A stretch of DNA of 64,000 bases from Geosiphon pyriformis (lineage: Eukaryota > Glomeromycota > Glomeromycetes > Archaeosporales > Geosiphonaceae). This document shows, piece after piece, positions 35,787 to 47,307 of the stretch. Both the position numbers and the translations under genes were made by a program. The notes under the pieces were generated by a model that worked only from the letters and a program-made list of their open reading frames with translations, was not told the DNA's origin and did no database searches. Position 1 is the stretch's first letter. The number at the start of each line of letters is the position of its first letter. The stretch is taken from positions 193,569 through 257,568 of the forward strand of contig JAAOMT010000529.1 in NCBI GenBank assembly GCA_016748015.1, in the 5' to 3' direction.

Positions 35787-37242
35787 ATGTCTAGCGAAGA
35801 GTCCAAAAAAGAAATGAAAGAAGCAGAAAAGCTCCGTAAGCGACGTGAGGCTCGTCAAAAGAAGATCTTGCAGAGTGCGGGTAATCGGTTACATAAAATT
35901 ACTACTGCACACGGTGGAGAGTCCCCAATCTTGAGTTCTAGTCAACAATCTTCGCCTACAGGGAGTGAAGCCTCTTTTAATCCTTTCTCCTCTAGTAGAA
36001 AATGTAGGAATTTTTAGTTGAGTTACATTTCTTGAAACACCTTGACTGAACTCTTATGTTACTTTAGCATCTTTCTCGACTACGTCGCGACCAAATTTAC
36101 AATTGTCTGATCCGATTCCTCCTGTTGTTCATGAAGAACCAGAATCGATTCCAATTCCCCAATCTCTAAACTCTATGCCAAACATCAAAATCAGTCAGCC
36201 TGATACCGAGAATTTTTTTTCTAGAGACGCGTCATCTGGGATTGTATATCCTTTGCCTACATTGATCCCCGGGGCAACAACACCTCCTATTCAACTTGGA
36301 CAGTCTACAGACCCCTCTTTTTCAAGTGATCAACAAAATGATTTAATTGACCAAGAACATCTTCATCAAATGATTGAAAATATGCGTAGGTATAATAATA
36401 GTTCAGGGTCAATAAATTCTACAAATGATGGATTTCCTGAAGAACAGCCATTATTTCCTGGTGGTTTTCACCCCCCGCATTATCCTTCCCTAACGCCTGA
36501 AGATCAATCATTGTTATTACAACAACTTCAAAACAAGCCACAAGAAGAACAATCATTTGTAGACACACTTTTTCCCTTTTTACCCGAGATGTTGCTTATA
36601 GGATCACTTGGCTCTAACGGAAAATCTAAACAGGCAGATTCAGAAGCACGTTTATGGAAATTGATTCATTTCGTTGTTATGGTTTTGCTTGGGATTTATA
36701 TGATTTTCTTGGAATTTAAAAGAGAGTCTGGCGCTTGGCACAGATTCGCGTATTTAAATGACCAGAGCCCATATAGTATCATAAACAATGATTCAATTGA
36801 GAGCCAGGTAATTTTCATCCATGATATGTTTTGAATACAAGTATTCGTATTCTGATTAGGGTTCTTCATTTTTTCAGTCACTTTTTTGGTATTTTGCTGT
36901 TTTGGAACTCCTTTTGCAATCCTCACGTATACTTTTGCAACAGGTTTGTTTCTCGAATGGTTTTAAATATGATATTCAATAAATGCTGACTAATTTATCT
37001 ATCACAATTTTCCCAAAATAATTCTTGGGGGAATAATCTGATAAAAACAGGAGAGAACCTTTCATGGAAGCAACATTGGCAAACTTGTGTCCCGTCTTCC
37101 GTCACCTTTTTCTGAGGTACTCATCGTTTTGATGCGTTATAGACTGATTTGGAACAGTCTATGGGAAGATATCACAGTCCTGGTTTTTATGGTCGGTAGT
37201 ATAATTACCTTTGCACCAATTTTCACCTATAATAAAAAATAA
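35787..37242 (+). CDS. GET2: GET2/CAMLG-like subunit of the GET insertase
   Basis: Four exons: 35787-36003, 36068-36807, 36878-36943 and 37051-37242; 404 residues. The N-terminus is strongly basic (KEAEKLRKRREARQKKILQS), matching the Get2 segment that contacts the Get3 ATPase. A long Pro/Ser/Gln-rich linker follows. Three membrane segments then occur: LIHFVVMVLLGIYMIFLEF (about 200), FWYFAVLELLLQSSRILL, and ITVLVFMVGSIITFAPIF near the end. The complex of Get1 and Get2 inserts tail-anchored proteins into the ER. The linker is longer than in CAMLG (about 300 residues). A final Lys-Lys tail (NKK) follows the last membrane helix. Confidence 0.82.
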
Positions 37243-37437
37243 GTGTCCTCATGAAACCATTGTCCCTTACATGAGGCACACGAACACCCTGAGGAACTAT
37301 ATTGACGGATATTTTAGATCAAGAACATGATACTGTTCGCTGTCCCAGAAGTTCAACTCAGCATAGTTGTTATATTTCTGAGATGTTGGTTGCTTAATTT
37401 ATAAGATATTTGGGATCTCTTCAAAACATATGACCAA

Positions 37438-38725
<1,288 letters not shown>

Positions 38726-39207
38726 AACAAATACGCTAAGCTAGATTTTCAGAATTTTGGACAATTTATGATGGTTTTTGCATCAGATACGACCAAACCA
38801 ATGAAAAACGATTCCAATAAAGCATAGTCCACATTTTTAGCCCTTAAGTAAAATTTCATTACTAGCCTCTACAAGCAAGTCTTTCGATAGGACCCGATTA
38901 AAAGGAAGAGCTTTTTTAATGAAGTTAATACGAGCAATTTGAATTGATAGAGGATACAGTTTCTCTCTTGATCAAGATTAATGAAACTTTAATCGATAAT
39001 CATCTAAAGAGCAAATTTCGCAATAAAATAAGTATTCAAATATAAGAAGATATAAATATTAAGCGGTGTTCTACACAAGATCCAAGGGAAACATAATGTG
39101 TTTAACTTCAGGAGAATCGAATATTTTTTTGGATTAAATACTCAAAGCTCACCTAAAAAAGAAAACATAGGCTTAAATATTTAAGGTTACAATTTTCTTG
39201 GATGGTG
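38726..39207. other. Spacer between GALT and the DCAF6-like gene
   Basis: About 480 bases. It contains a minus-strand readable stretch, 38971-38837, of 44 codons ending in TAA (includes IARINFIKKALPFNRVLSKD). It looks coding but has no start and no partner exon that I could find. The rest is featureless. Confidence 0.35.
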
Positions 39208-41874
39208 TCAATCGTCTTCGAGATGAAATACACCTCCTGTTCCACCTTGATTAAGGATCGCTATTAAAGAGAAATTTGTCATTAATTCTCATTTGTTATA
39301 AAGCTATTAAATTCAAGTTGAAAGATATAATAGCATACCCAGCATTTGGAGTATCATATTGCTAGGTATGACTACAATACGCCTTCTAGATGTATTTCCA
39401 TCGCTCATTAATCTGCTATTGCGTTCAAGAATTTCTTCTGCTTGTGATATATCATTATCATCTTCAGCACAAGGATACCATATTTTGACGTCATTATCAA
39501 TCCCTGATGTACACATAATCGGGAAGAAGGGGTGTGGCTGAATGCAGTTGACAACTTTCTATTTTTTGTAAAATTAAAATGTTCGCGTTGTCAGTATAAT
39601 GTTCTGGAGCGTTAAGAAAAATGGCGTTTACCTTATCTCCAATCAATATATTCACAATACGTCCGTTACTCTTGTCCCAAATAAAAATCCGGCGATCATC
39701 TGAGCCGGTCATGATATATTGGGAGTTGCCGCCAAAAAAATTAGCTTCCTTGATCTTAGTTAAAATGAGAAGGGAAATTACCGAGTCGAAGCTACACAAA
39801 GAAATTAAAGAAAAAGAAAATATAGAATATTAGATACCATAGTTTTTTCGTTTAAATGACCCCCAAAAGATCGAACTATATCTTCATTTTTTCCTTCTAG
39901 AATATCGTATTCTGTCAAATCTTCATCTTCATCACTACTACATATATTGTCATCGAAATCATTATCGTCTTCGTTATCATCTTCCATGTCAATATCCTCG
40001 TTGTTCAAATGATCATTTTGCCCCAAAGAAATGAAATTACTTTCTTCCTCCAAAATAGCATCTACATCTCGCAGATTACTTTCTTTGGGAGATGAAAGGG
40101 TCGAAATGTTATCTTGTTCACGATTGGAAGATGTAGTAGAGGTATTGTCCGGAATCATTTCCTTGGTTTTGCCTTTTGGGTCATACGCAACATTAGGAGA
40201 TGCTAAAGCAATGTCTGTTTGAGGACTTGAATTTAATATTTCTAAATTTTCTAACACATTCTCACTTTCATCTTTATTATCTTTCAGTTTTTTCTTTTTA
40301 ACGGCTCTGATACCACCCAGTCGAGGTTTTCCGATTTGGTCAATTTTACCACCACCTGGCCTGATCAAATAAACCTTACCACGACTATAACTTGCCAATA
40401 GATCACCACCACCAGAAGGATCATATTTTAAGCATGTCATTCGATGATAAAGAGGTTCAAATCGACGCCGCGCTTCTTTCCGGTAAGCCTTATCATGTTT
40501 CACTTCATTGGGTATGAAACTATAAACTTGAGAGTCGCGATGGTAGGCATTTTCAGAGGGTGGTTTGATAAATCTGCGATCATATATTCGGACTGTGTCA
40601 TCTGAGCAGGCAGCTGCCAAATATACAGTATTATCAGGCCTTATAGTTATTCCAGTAATACTCATTGCATCGGAGGAGCGTAATATAAAAGGTCGCCGCC
40701 TTCTCCTTGATTGTTGTTCTGATTCAGGTTCACTTTGCGACCTAGTTTCTTCAAGATTATCCATATGTGAATTCTTTGAAGCTAGCTTTCGTTTTTCACG
40801 TTGTGGACGGCGCTTTTGATTTAGGTCGAGGAGAGTATGCTGGGAGCAATGATCACAATCACATGAAGTACGAATACGGAGGTCATATTGGTTGATCGTG
40901 CCATCATCAGAACAATCAAAAAAGATGTTAGGATCGATTGGATCTGGGAGAACTTCGTATCTATAATAATTAGGGATTAAATATGTATGTTGGTATTATA
41001 TATGGCTAAATAGAAAACAAAAGATTTTCGTTTTGGGAATAGGATTATAAATCACGGACACGTTTCCATAAATTTGCTGTGATAAAACTTTATTTGAAAT
41101 ATAATTATAAATATATGCACTTACGTTAGATCACTGTGACATTGAAATGAAGAACATGGATTCCAAGAGCTTGTCCCCGATTGAGAAATAAAGGCATCAA
41201 GATCTGTGAATTTAACTATCCCATCAGCTGCACATGATACAATATGTCGATTGCCCGTGTTTGTCATAAACCGAGCAGAAAAAATATTTGCATGATGTCC
41301 AGAAGGGATAGAATGTATGAGAGGATTGTTTTGATGTTCGAAGGGCGACCAGATATTGATTTTGCAGTCATCTGAGAAATCAGGTCTATAGGTTAGTAAA
41401 AGTATCGGATATTTTTTCGAATTCATTCAAAAATCTCACTAATGATCAATGATATATTCATTTTTTGTAATTAAAACTTTTTTCAACAAATTTAAGATTG
41501 CCAATCTAATACTTTTATGTGTTTAACTAGCGAACACTGAATGTGAATTTTGAAACCAAAATTGTGGAAATAATCTTAGAGAAATACAAAGAATCTCCAG
41601 AATATCATATAGGTCACGCTAGAATAATGTAAGTATGGGATAGTTTACCTGAACCAGATAAAATAAGATTTCCACTTTGGTTCCAAACCACCGAGTTTAC
41701 ACATCCTTGGTGACCTTTCAAGCTGTCATAAGTGTCAGTGAACCGTTTCACAAAATATGGATCCCCTTTTAAACTGGGTGCAAATATGGCTTGCTGTGGG
41801 GACAGTGCCCTCTTTCCTAATAGCTCCACTACATGAGACCTTGAGTCAAAATGTGGTATTTTATCATAAAACAT
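39208..41874 (-). CDS. DCAF6: DCAF6-like WD40 protein (CUL4-DDB1 substrate receptor)
   Basis: Six exons: 41874-41649, 41371-41125, 40960-39838, 39754-39632, 39558-39339 and 39260-39208; 663 residues. WD40 repeats lie in two blocks. N-terminal: GHQGCVNSVVWNQSGNLILS, IPSGHHANIFSARFM, and YEVLPDPIDPNIFFDCSDDG followed by AACSDDTVRIYDRR. C-terminal: KEANFFGGNSQYIMTGSDDR and MCTSGIDNDVKIWYP. Between them is an acidic disordered insert of about 200 residues. This split layout, the GHHANIFSA and EANFFGGN motifs, and the family's IPSNMILQMLG tail match DCAF6/IQWD1. Such proteins recruit substrates to CUL4-DDB1 ubiquitin ligase. A classical IQ motif was not seen. Exon 4 starts at ATCAAG because earlier AGs break frame. 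Confidence 0.85.
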
Positions 41875-43164
41875 AATGGGTATTTCACTATTTTACCAAA
41901 ATTGCTATTAACTTCTCTTTCTCTAGCAGGATGCTTTTTATGCATTTGTGAGCCATCGTAACATCTATCGCATCATCTAGTGACGCTAACGATCAGTCTA
42001 TTTATCTCAGCTCTCATGACTAAAATAGCGGCATTGTCACGTGTTGGTTCTTCAATGGCCTTTGTCGCGCGACCAAATTTCCAAATCAGGATTTCGCCCA
42101 AAAAGAATTTAAATTATGCTCCTCAAGAAAACTTTAACCGCTCGCAAATGTTGCTTTTCTTCGACTAGCCGCCATTGCTGTTATTGTGCCCTCTGCCGTT
42201 ATGAATGCTATTGCCGCTATTGTGGCACAAGCTATTCCCGCGTGTCCCGTTTCTGTTGTTACTGTTGCTTCGAATTTTAGGGAAATCAGTGTATTTGTAA
42301 ACATTGTTATTATTGCTCCTTCACTTACGTTGATAAATTGCCGCTGGCCTCGACTGGAATCCTGCACAAGTAACGAATGTGTATATAATGGTTTGAATAT
42401 ATCATATTTCGGATTCTATATCTTTGTCTACTATCAGCCACAATTTGGAGCATGTTGAGAATAATTTATCTCTTAAACGTGATATTTGGTTCTATCCACA
42501 GATTTCGGAATACAAGTCCAATCCGTGATAATTCTTCGAAATGGCTTCATCAGGTTACAATAGACTTGCGGATTAAATATTATTCGGCACAAATGCTATA
42601 TATTCGATAATTTGACATTCGACTATCTCAGAAGAGGAAATCTTTCCGTCAAATTGACATTTGTGAAATATATGTAAATACTGAATATAAAATTGTAAAA
42701 ATATAATAGATGTAATTTATTGAGCAAAGAATAAGTAATTTCGATTGAATATTTGTAAATTTGAACTATAAGTTCGAAATTATACGGCTAGAAAAAAGAA
42801 AGTGTGATTGGCTTTGATTTATACAAAAACCACCGAGTTTTTATTTCTAGAAGAATCTATCTAGATGTTAAAACAAATGGCTGGTGATTGAATAGAAACC
42901 ATATGTTGGCCGATGGAGTAAAAGTTTATAAAATCTTTATGAAAGGAATGATTATAACTAATCACTTGGAAACATTCAGTCTTCATTTGTAATTTTTTAG
43001 ATTATCTATGAAAAGCTACATAACACGTGGTGTCCAGTGACACTTGAGTTCAAAGAATAATTTGTATATGATGTCATCGAGATGTAGGATCAAATGTCAT
43101 CTTTTTTGCCATCAATAAAAAGGCTCTTTATCTGTTTCCGCCACCTTTCACATACTCCATTATT
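41875..43164. other. Intergenic region with a Cys-dense small ORF
   Basis: Apart from the ORF at 42116-42280 (separate entry), open plus-strand frames near 42435-42609 (KYYSAQMLYIR end) lack recognisable motifs. The last 200 bases are the COX17 promoter, with the ATG of COX17 at 43165. No RNA gene seen. Confidence 0.4.
42116..42280 (+). CDS. Possible small Cys-rich ORF
   Basis: A 54-codon frame beginning MLLKKTLTARKCC and containing 13 Cys, arranged as CC, CCYC, CALC, CYCRYC and CCYCC. It ends at TAG (42278-42280). The same frame then continues with more Cys (GNQCICKHCYYC) up to TAA near 42378, so the TAG may be a mutated CAG. The pattern recalls metal-binding small proteins, but the DNA here is a GCC/TGT-rich near-repeat, so the Cys pattern may be a by-product. 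The overlapping minus-strand frame is Ala/Thr-rich and does not look better. Confidence 0.3.
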   Translation: MLLKKTLTARKCCFSSTSRHCCYCALCRYECYCRYCGTSYSRVSRFCCYCCFEF

Positions 43165-43398
43165 ATGTCAGTTCAACAAGACAAACCAGAAACTACCCTC
43201 GTAGTTGCAGCCATTCCTTCACATCATGAACCCGCGCCCCCAATCCACGATTCTTCTACCAAACTTAAACCTTGTTGTGCATGTCCGGACACCAAAAGGG
43301 TTCGTGACGAGTGTATATTTGCTAAAGGCGAAGAGAGTTGTCAAGAATTGATTGAAGCGCATAAAGCATGCATGCGCAGCTACGGTTTCAAAGTTTAA
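43165..43398 (+). CDS. COX17: Cytochrome c oxidase copper chaperone Cox17
   Basis: A 77-residue single-exon frame. The C-terminal 45 residues are a clear Cox17: [20 protein letters not shown] with the copper-binding CCxC, then the twin Cx9C helices ([10 protein letters not shown] and [11 protein letters not shown]). Cox17 works in the mitochondrial intermembrane space, passing Cu(I) to Sco1 and Cox11 for cytochrome oxidase assembly. The first 30 residues ([14 protein letters not shown]) are Pro/His-rich and longer than the yeast tail. It lies at the edge of the gene island; AT-rich repeat DNA follows. Confidence 0.93.
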   Translation: MSVQQDKPETTLVVAAIPSHHEPAPPIHDSSTKLKPCCACPDTKRVRDECIFAKGEESCQELIEAHKACMRSYGFKV

Positions 43399-43789
43399 CC
43401 AAAGAAATTATTAGTGAAAGACATTTTTTGCGATTACATTGAATGATACGGTGAATTTTGATGATAATAACTTAAAACCATGAGTTTCCATAGACAAAAG
43501 TTATAATAATATTCGAATTAATTGCACCTCTTAAAGCTTCTGATGCAACTTTTTTTTTATAGTAAAAATTTAATAAGATGATTTTTATCTCTGATTTTGG
43601 GACTCAGTTAGCTCTCAGCAATTTTTTTTGCATGAAGAATTCTGTCCGAAATTCTTGATTACAAAAATACCAGCTAGTTTTATTTAAAATATTAATGAAA
43701 ATAGGAAAAATTTCTGTACTTGTTTTTTTATATATAAATTTAATTTGTTTAATAATATTTTTTAACCTTTATAAACTTATTTTATTTGC

Positions 43790-43830
43790 TTTAGCGAGTG
43801 TAGTCCATTCGCTATTTAAATGTTAGAAGT
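43790..43830 (-). repeat. Isolated LINE 3'-end fragment
   Basis: The minus strand reads AATAGCGAATGGACTACACT followed by CGCTAAA. This matches the shared 3' terminus of the long LINE copies (copy C ends AGCAGTTGGGCTTCACTCAA). No LINE body is attached. Confidence 0.5.
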
Positions 43831-44072
43831 AGTAAGCGCGGGTCAACTTATTTAATTTATTTATATTTGTTATTAATTGTTTTAAATCATAATATTAATT
43901 TGCATAATAAAATAAATGAATTTATTTAATATATTTAAATTAAGAAATATGATTATTTTATATACATAGGTAATAATATTAAAACAAAACTATTAGCAAA
44001 AAAATTTGTTATTTATATTTTACATGAATTATTATTTTACAATTTTTAATATTAATATTGTTAAATAATAAA

Positions 44073-44277
44073 AATATTATTTATGTAAAAAATATTACAC
44101 AAAAGATAAAATACATAAAAAAAATGTAAAATAATTTAATAAAATAGTTTTATATTAATTTTTCGATTTTTTAAACAAATTTCAAAAAAAAAATGTTATT
44201 TATATAAAAAATATTATACAAAAGATAAAATACATAGAAAAAATGTAAAATTATAAAAAAAAATTTTAATGTTAATT
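44073..44277. repeat. Tandem duplication of an AT-rich unit
   Basis: Two units offset by about 119 bases share TTATTTAT-TAAAAAATATTA, CACAAAAGATAAAATACAT and AAAAAATGTAAAAT with few differences. Confidence 0.7.
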
Positions 44278-45101
44278 TAGATTTGTAATTTACAATTTTT
44301 TTTATGTCTTAATTAAGTGTAATTTTACGAATTATCTAAACTATTTATATTTTTAATAATTAAATTATAAACTTAATTTACATATTTTTTACATATAATT
44401 AACTACTTAAATTAATAAATACTTAATGTTTTAATTTTACCAAAGTATTTAACAAAAGTCTGTTTATTTTTAATGTATTTATATAAACATTTTTTAATTA
44501 TATTTTTATTGAACTCGATTTTATTTTTAATATAATATATATATAATATATTTTTTTATAATTATTTATAATTAATTTAAAACTTTTAAATCCATAAATT
44601 TAAACTTTGTATTTAATTTTAAATTAACTAAAATTCTTAAGTATAATAATAATTAAGTTAATAATATATTTAATTAAAGTTTTTAAAATAGCAAAATATT
44701 CTTTAATATTTATAATAAATTTAACTTAAAAAACCAATTTTTATAATTTGAATTTCAAAAAAACTAATCTTAATTTATATTTTATATTAACAAATTATTA
44801 AAAAAACCAAAATAAAATATTATTAAAGAGCAATAGCTTTATACAAAATAAAAATTTAACAAATTAATTAACAAAAATCTTAAATATAATAAAAAACTTG
44901 AAAATTTTAACAACTGTTTTATCAAAAAAAAATTTAAATTAAAAGTAATAATAACAAACTATTAATAATAATTAATATTAAAAAACCGAAAAATAAAACA
45001 AATTTATATATATTATAAAAAACAATAATTTTTTTAAATAATTATTAGAATTAATTAACAAGCAAAAACAGGTTTAATAACTTTAAAAAACCTAAAATAC
45101 A

Positions 45102-45102
<1 letters not shown>

Positions 45103-45142
<40 letters not shown>
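45103..45142. repeat. (ATT)n microsatellite
   Basis: About 13 uninterrupted ATT units. Confidence 0.95.
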
Positions 45143-45144
<2 letters not shown>

Positions 45145-45438
45145 AACCATTAAATTTAAGCTTAATATTTACAATTTTACCAAAAATACTTAAAACATTT
45201 TTAATTTTATTAAAAAAAATATTCAAAAAAATATTGTTATTAGTATTACTAATATTATATAAATAAATAAATTATATATTTAAAAAAAAAAAAAAATAAT
45301 ACCAAAAAAAAAAAAAAAAACTTTTTTTTCTCTCCTACCTCCAAAAAACCTCAACGAGCACTTTTCTGAGAAAAAAAGTTTTTTGGTTTTTCTTGTTAAT
45401 AATATATCAACATTTCTTTAACTAACAACCCTTTCGTC

Positions 45439-47307
45439 ATGGATTTGGAGGCTGTTTTTAGTAACAGCATGTCTAGTAAGAAGACTCCTAAGGGCATGTT
45501 TCATGGTCCTGCTGATAGTTCCTTTTCACAAAGAAAGAAAGCTTCTCTTGGAAATGTTAAACACTCTGGTGATGAGAAGAATATCTCTTTAAAGTCTGGT
45601 TCTGATGCTAGTGTATATTCTAATGTGGAGAGCCTATCTGATAATGATGAAAATGTTAGTATATCTGGTGGTTTTGATGGTTCTCTCTTGGACTCGGCTG
45701 TTAACACTCCCAAGACTAAACGAGTAAATACTGGTGCAAATTTTGGTTCTCCTATTGGTTCTCCTGACTTTGAAATGGATGAAGAGGTGAAGCCCCTTCC
45801 ACCCCTCCTTAGGAAAAAGATTCCTTTGGATAAGATTTGGATTGATCCCAAGATCATCAAAATTCCTGTAGAAATGTCAGTTAAAAAATCATTTGCTTTG
45901 GACATTAATCTTTTGGCTGTGGAAGAGAAATCAGCTATGCAAAAAACTCAGTTTGTCAGAAAAAATTTTTCAAAAATCAATGGTTTTGGAGGAGCCACTA
46001 CCCCCTTAAAATTTGAAGGGATTATTAGATCAACGTTTACATCAGAGGAAAGCATGAAGAAAGCCATTTTATTGCCTGGTGAAAATGGGATTAGTGTAAA
46101 CAACAATCTTAGGAAACAAGAATTTCATTCAGATTGGGCCGTAGTGATTAAGAAAATTCCTATAGACATGCCTAAGGATATAATCATTACTGCAGTCTCT
46201 GAGTTTGGGCAAATTAAGTTGATCAAAATTCAGCTAATTGGAATGTGACAAAAGACTGTAGTGGAGTTTGCCAAATCAAGTCAAGTCAATCTGTTGGTCT
46301 CAAAATAGTCATTCCTGATCAGAAAGGATTCAGTACGTGTTGCCAAAGCAGCAAGAAATCACAATATCTGGACATCGAGAGATTAATTTAGGGCGTTGTT
46401 GTTTACTTTGCCAGTGGAAATGACTGCTCATAATCTTGGTACTCTTTTGGAAAAGGCTGGTGGAAAAACTTGCATCATCAATCATTCATTGGAAACTGGC
46501 AATAGATTTTGTTGTGCTGTGGTTGGCTTTGAATCTAATGAGAAATTGGAATCTGCTTTTCGCACTGAGCCTATTTTTGGTGAGGTGCGTCTTTCATGGG
46601 CTAAGTTGGATTTGGTTTGGTATGAGAAGTGTGGGCATTTTGGCCATTCTATTTTGGAGTGTGATGTATTAGTTGAGTCATCTTCTGGCCTCCCAAATTT
46701 GTTTAAGAAGTCTGCTTCTGGTTTTGATTGTCTTCAGTTAGCCAGGTTGTATGTGAAAAAAAATGTTCCTATCTCTCACCCTGCTGCCTTTGGCAGAAAA
46801 TTATGAGCTCAAGTAATGTCTCTTGCCTCCCCTTCTGGTGGCTTTTCTTCTGGTTCTGGTTTGCTCTCTGGTGGTAAGTCTCTTTCTTTTGGTTCTTCTG
46901 GTCCTCAGGTTGATGGTTTGGGTGATTGTTTGGCAGTTTTAGAGCATTCTTTGGAAATTCTTTCAGATCAGATTTCTGTTATTCTTAAAAAATTGAGTTT
47001 TGTTAATCTGGTGCCTTTGGCATCCACTTCTCGTGCTTTTTTTATGGCTGGTACAGTGCCTTCAGCTCTGGTTGTGGATTTAGATATGGCTCTGGATGAT
47101 ATGTTGGCTTTGTTTGTTCTCCCTTTTTCTAGTAGTAATGAGCCTACTGCTGGTCTTAATTTAAGTGGTTCTAAGATGCTTACCTCCAAGGTGGGTGGTT
47201 TGGAATCCAAATTGTCTGTTCTAAAAGCCTCATTCAGTTTGATTCTGGTGAGATTGGATCTCTTGTGTTCTGGTTCAGGCTCATCCTTACCCCCTTCATT
47301 CCAATGA
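45439..47307 (+). pseudogene. LINE copy C ORF1 (CCHC protein, broken by stops)
   Basis: A single 623-codon frame with stops at 46246, 46306, 46390 and 46804. The N-terminal half is Ser/Lys-rich. The middle has DWAVVIKKIPIDMPKDIIIT, probably an RNA-recognition-like fold. The zinc knuckle reads YEKCGHFGHSILEC, its first Cys changed to Tyr. A Ser-rich linker and a Leu-rich segment (SLEILSDQISVILKKLSF) precede the end. The TGA at 46246 sits where the related copy has TGG. The final TGA overlaps the ORF2 start. Confidence 0.85.

Larger units (their letters stand above)
43399..45290. other. AT-rich repeat-laden spacer
   Basis: No gene. Contains an isolated LINE 3' end near 43790-43830, a tandem pair of about 90-base units (44073-44165 and 44192-44277, nearly identical), an (ATT)n microsatellite at 45103-45142, and A/T homopolymer runs leading into LINE copy C. 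Confidence 0.6.

Noticed and set aside
39770-39799. Ten-base exon in the DCAF6-like gene (CTTCGACTCG)
   Set aside because: It would break the frame; splicing directly to ATCAAG at 39754 keeps frame and the family motif.
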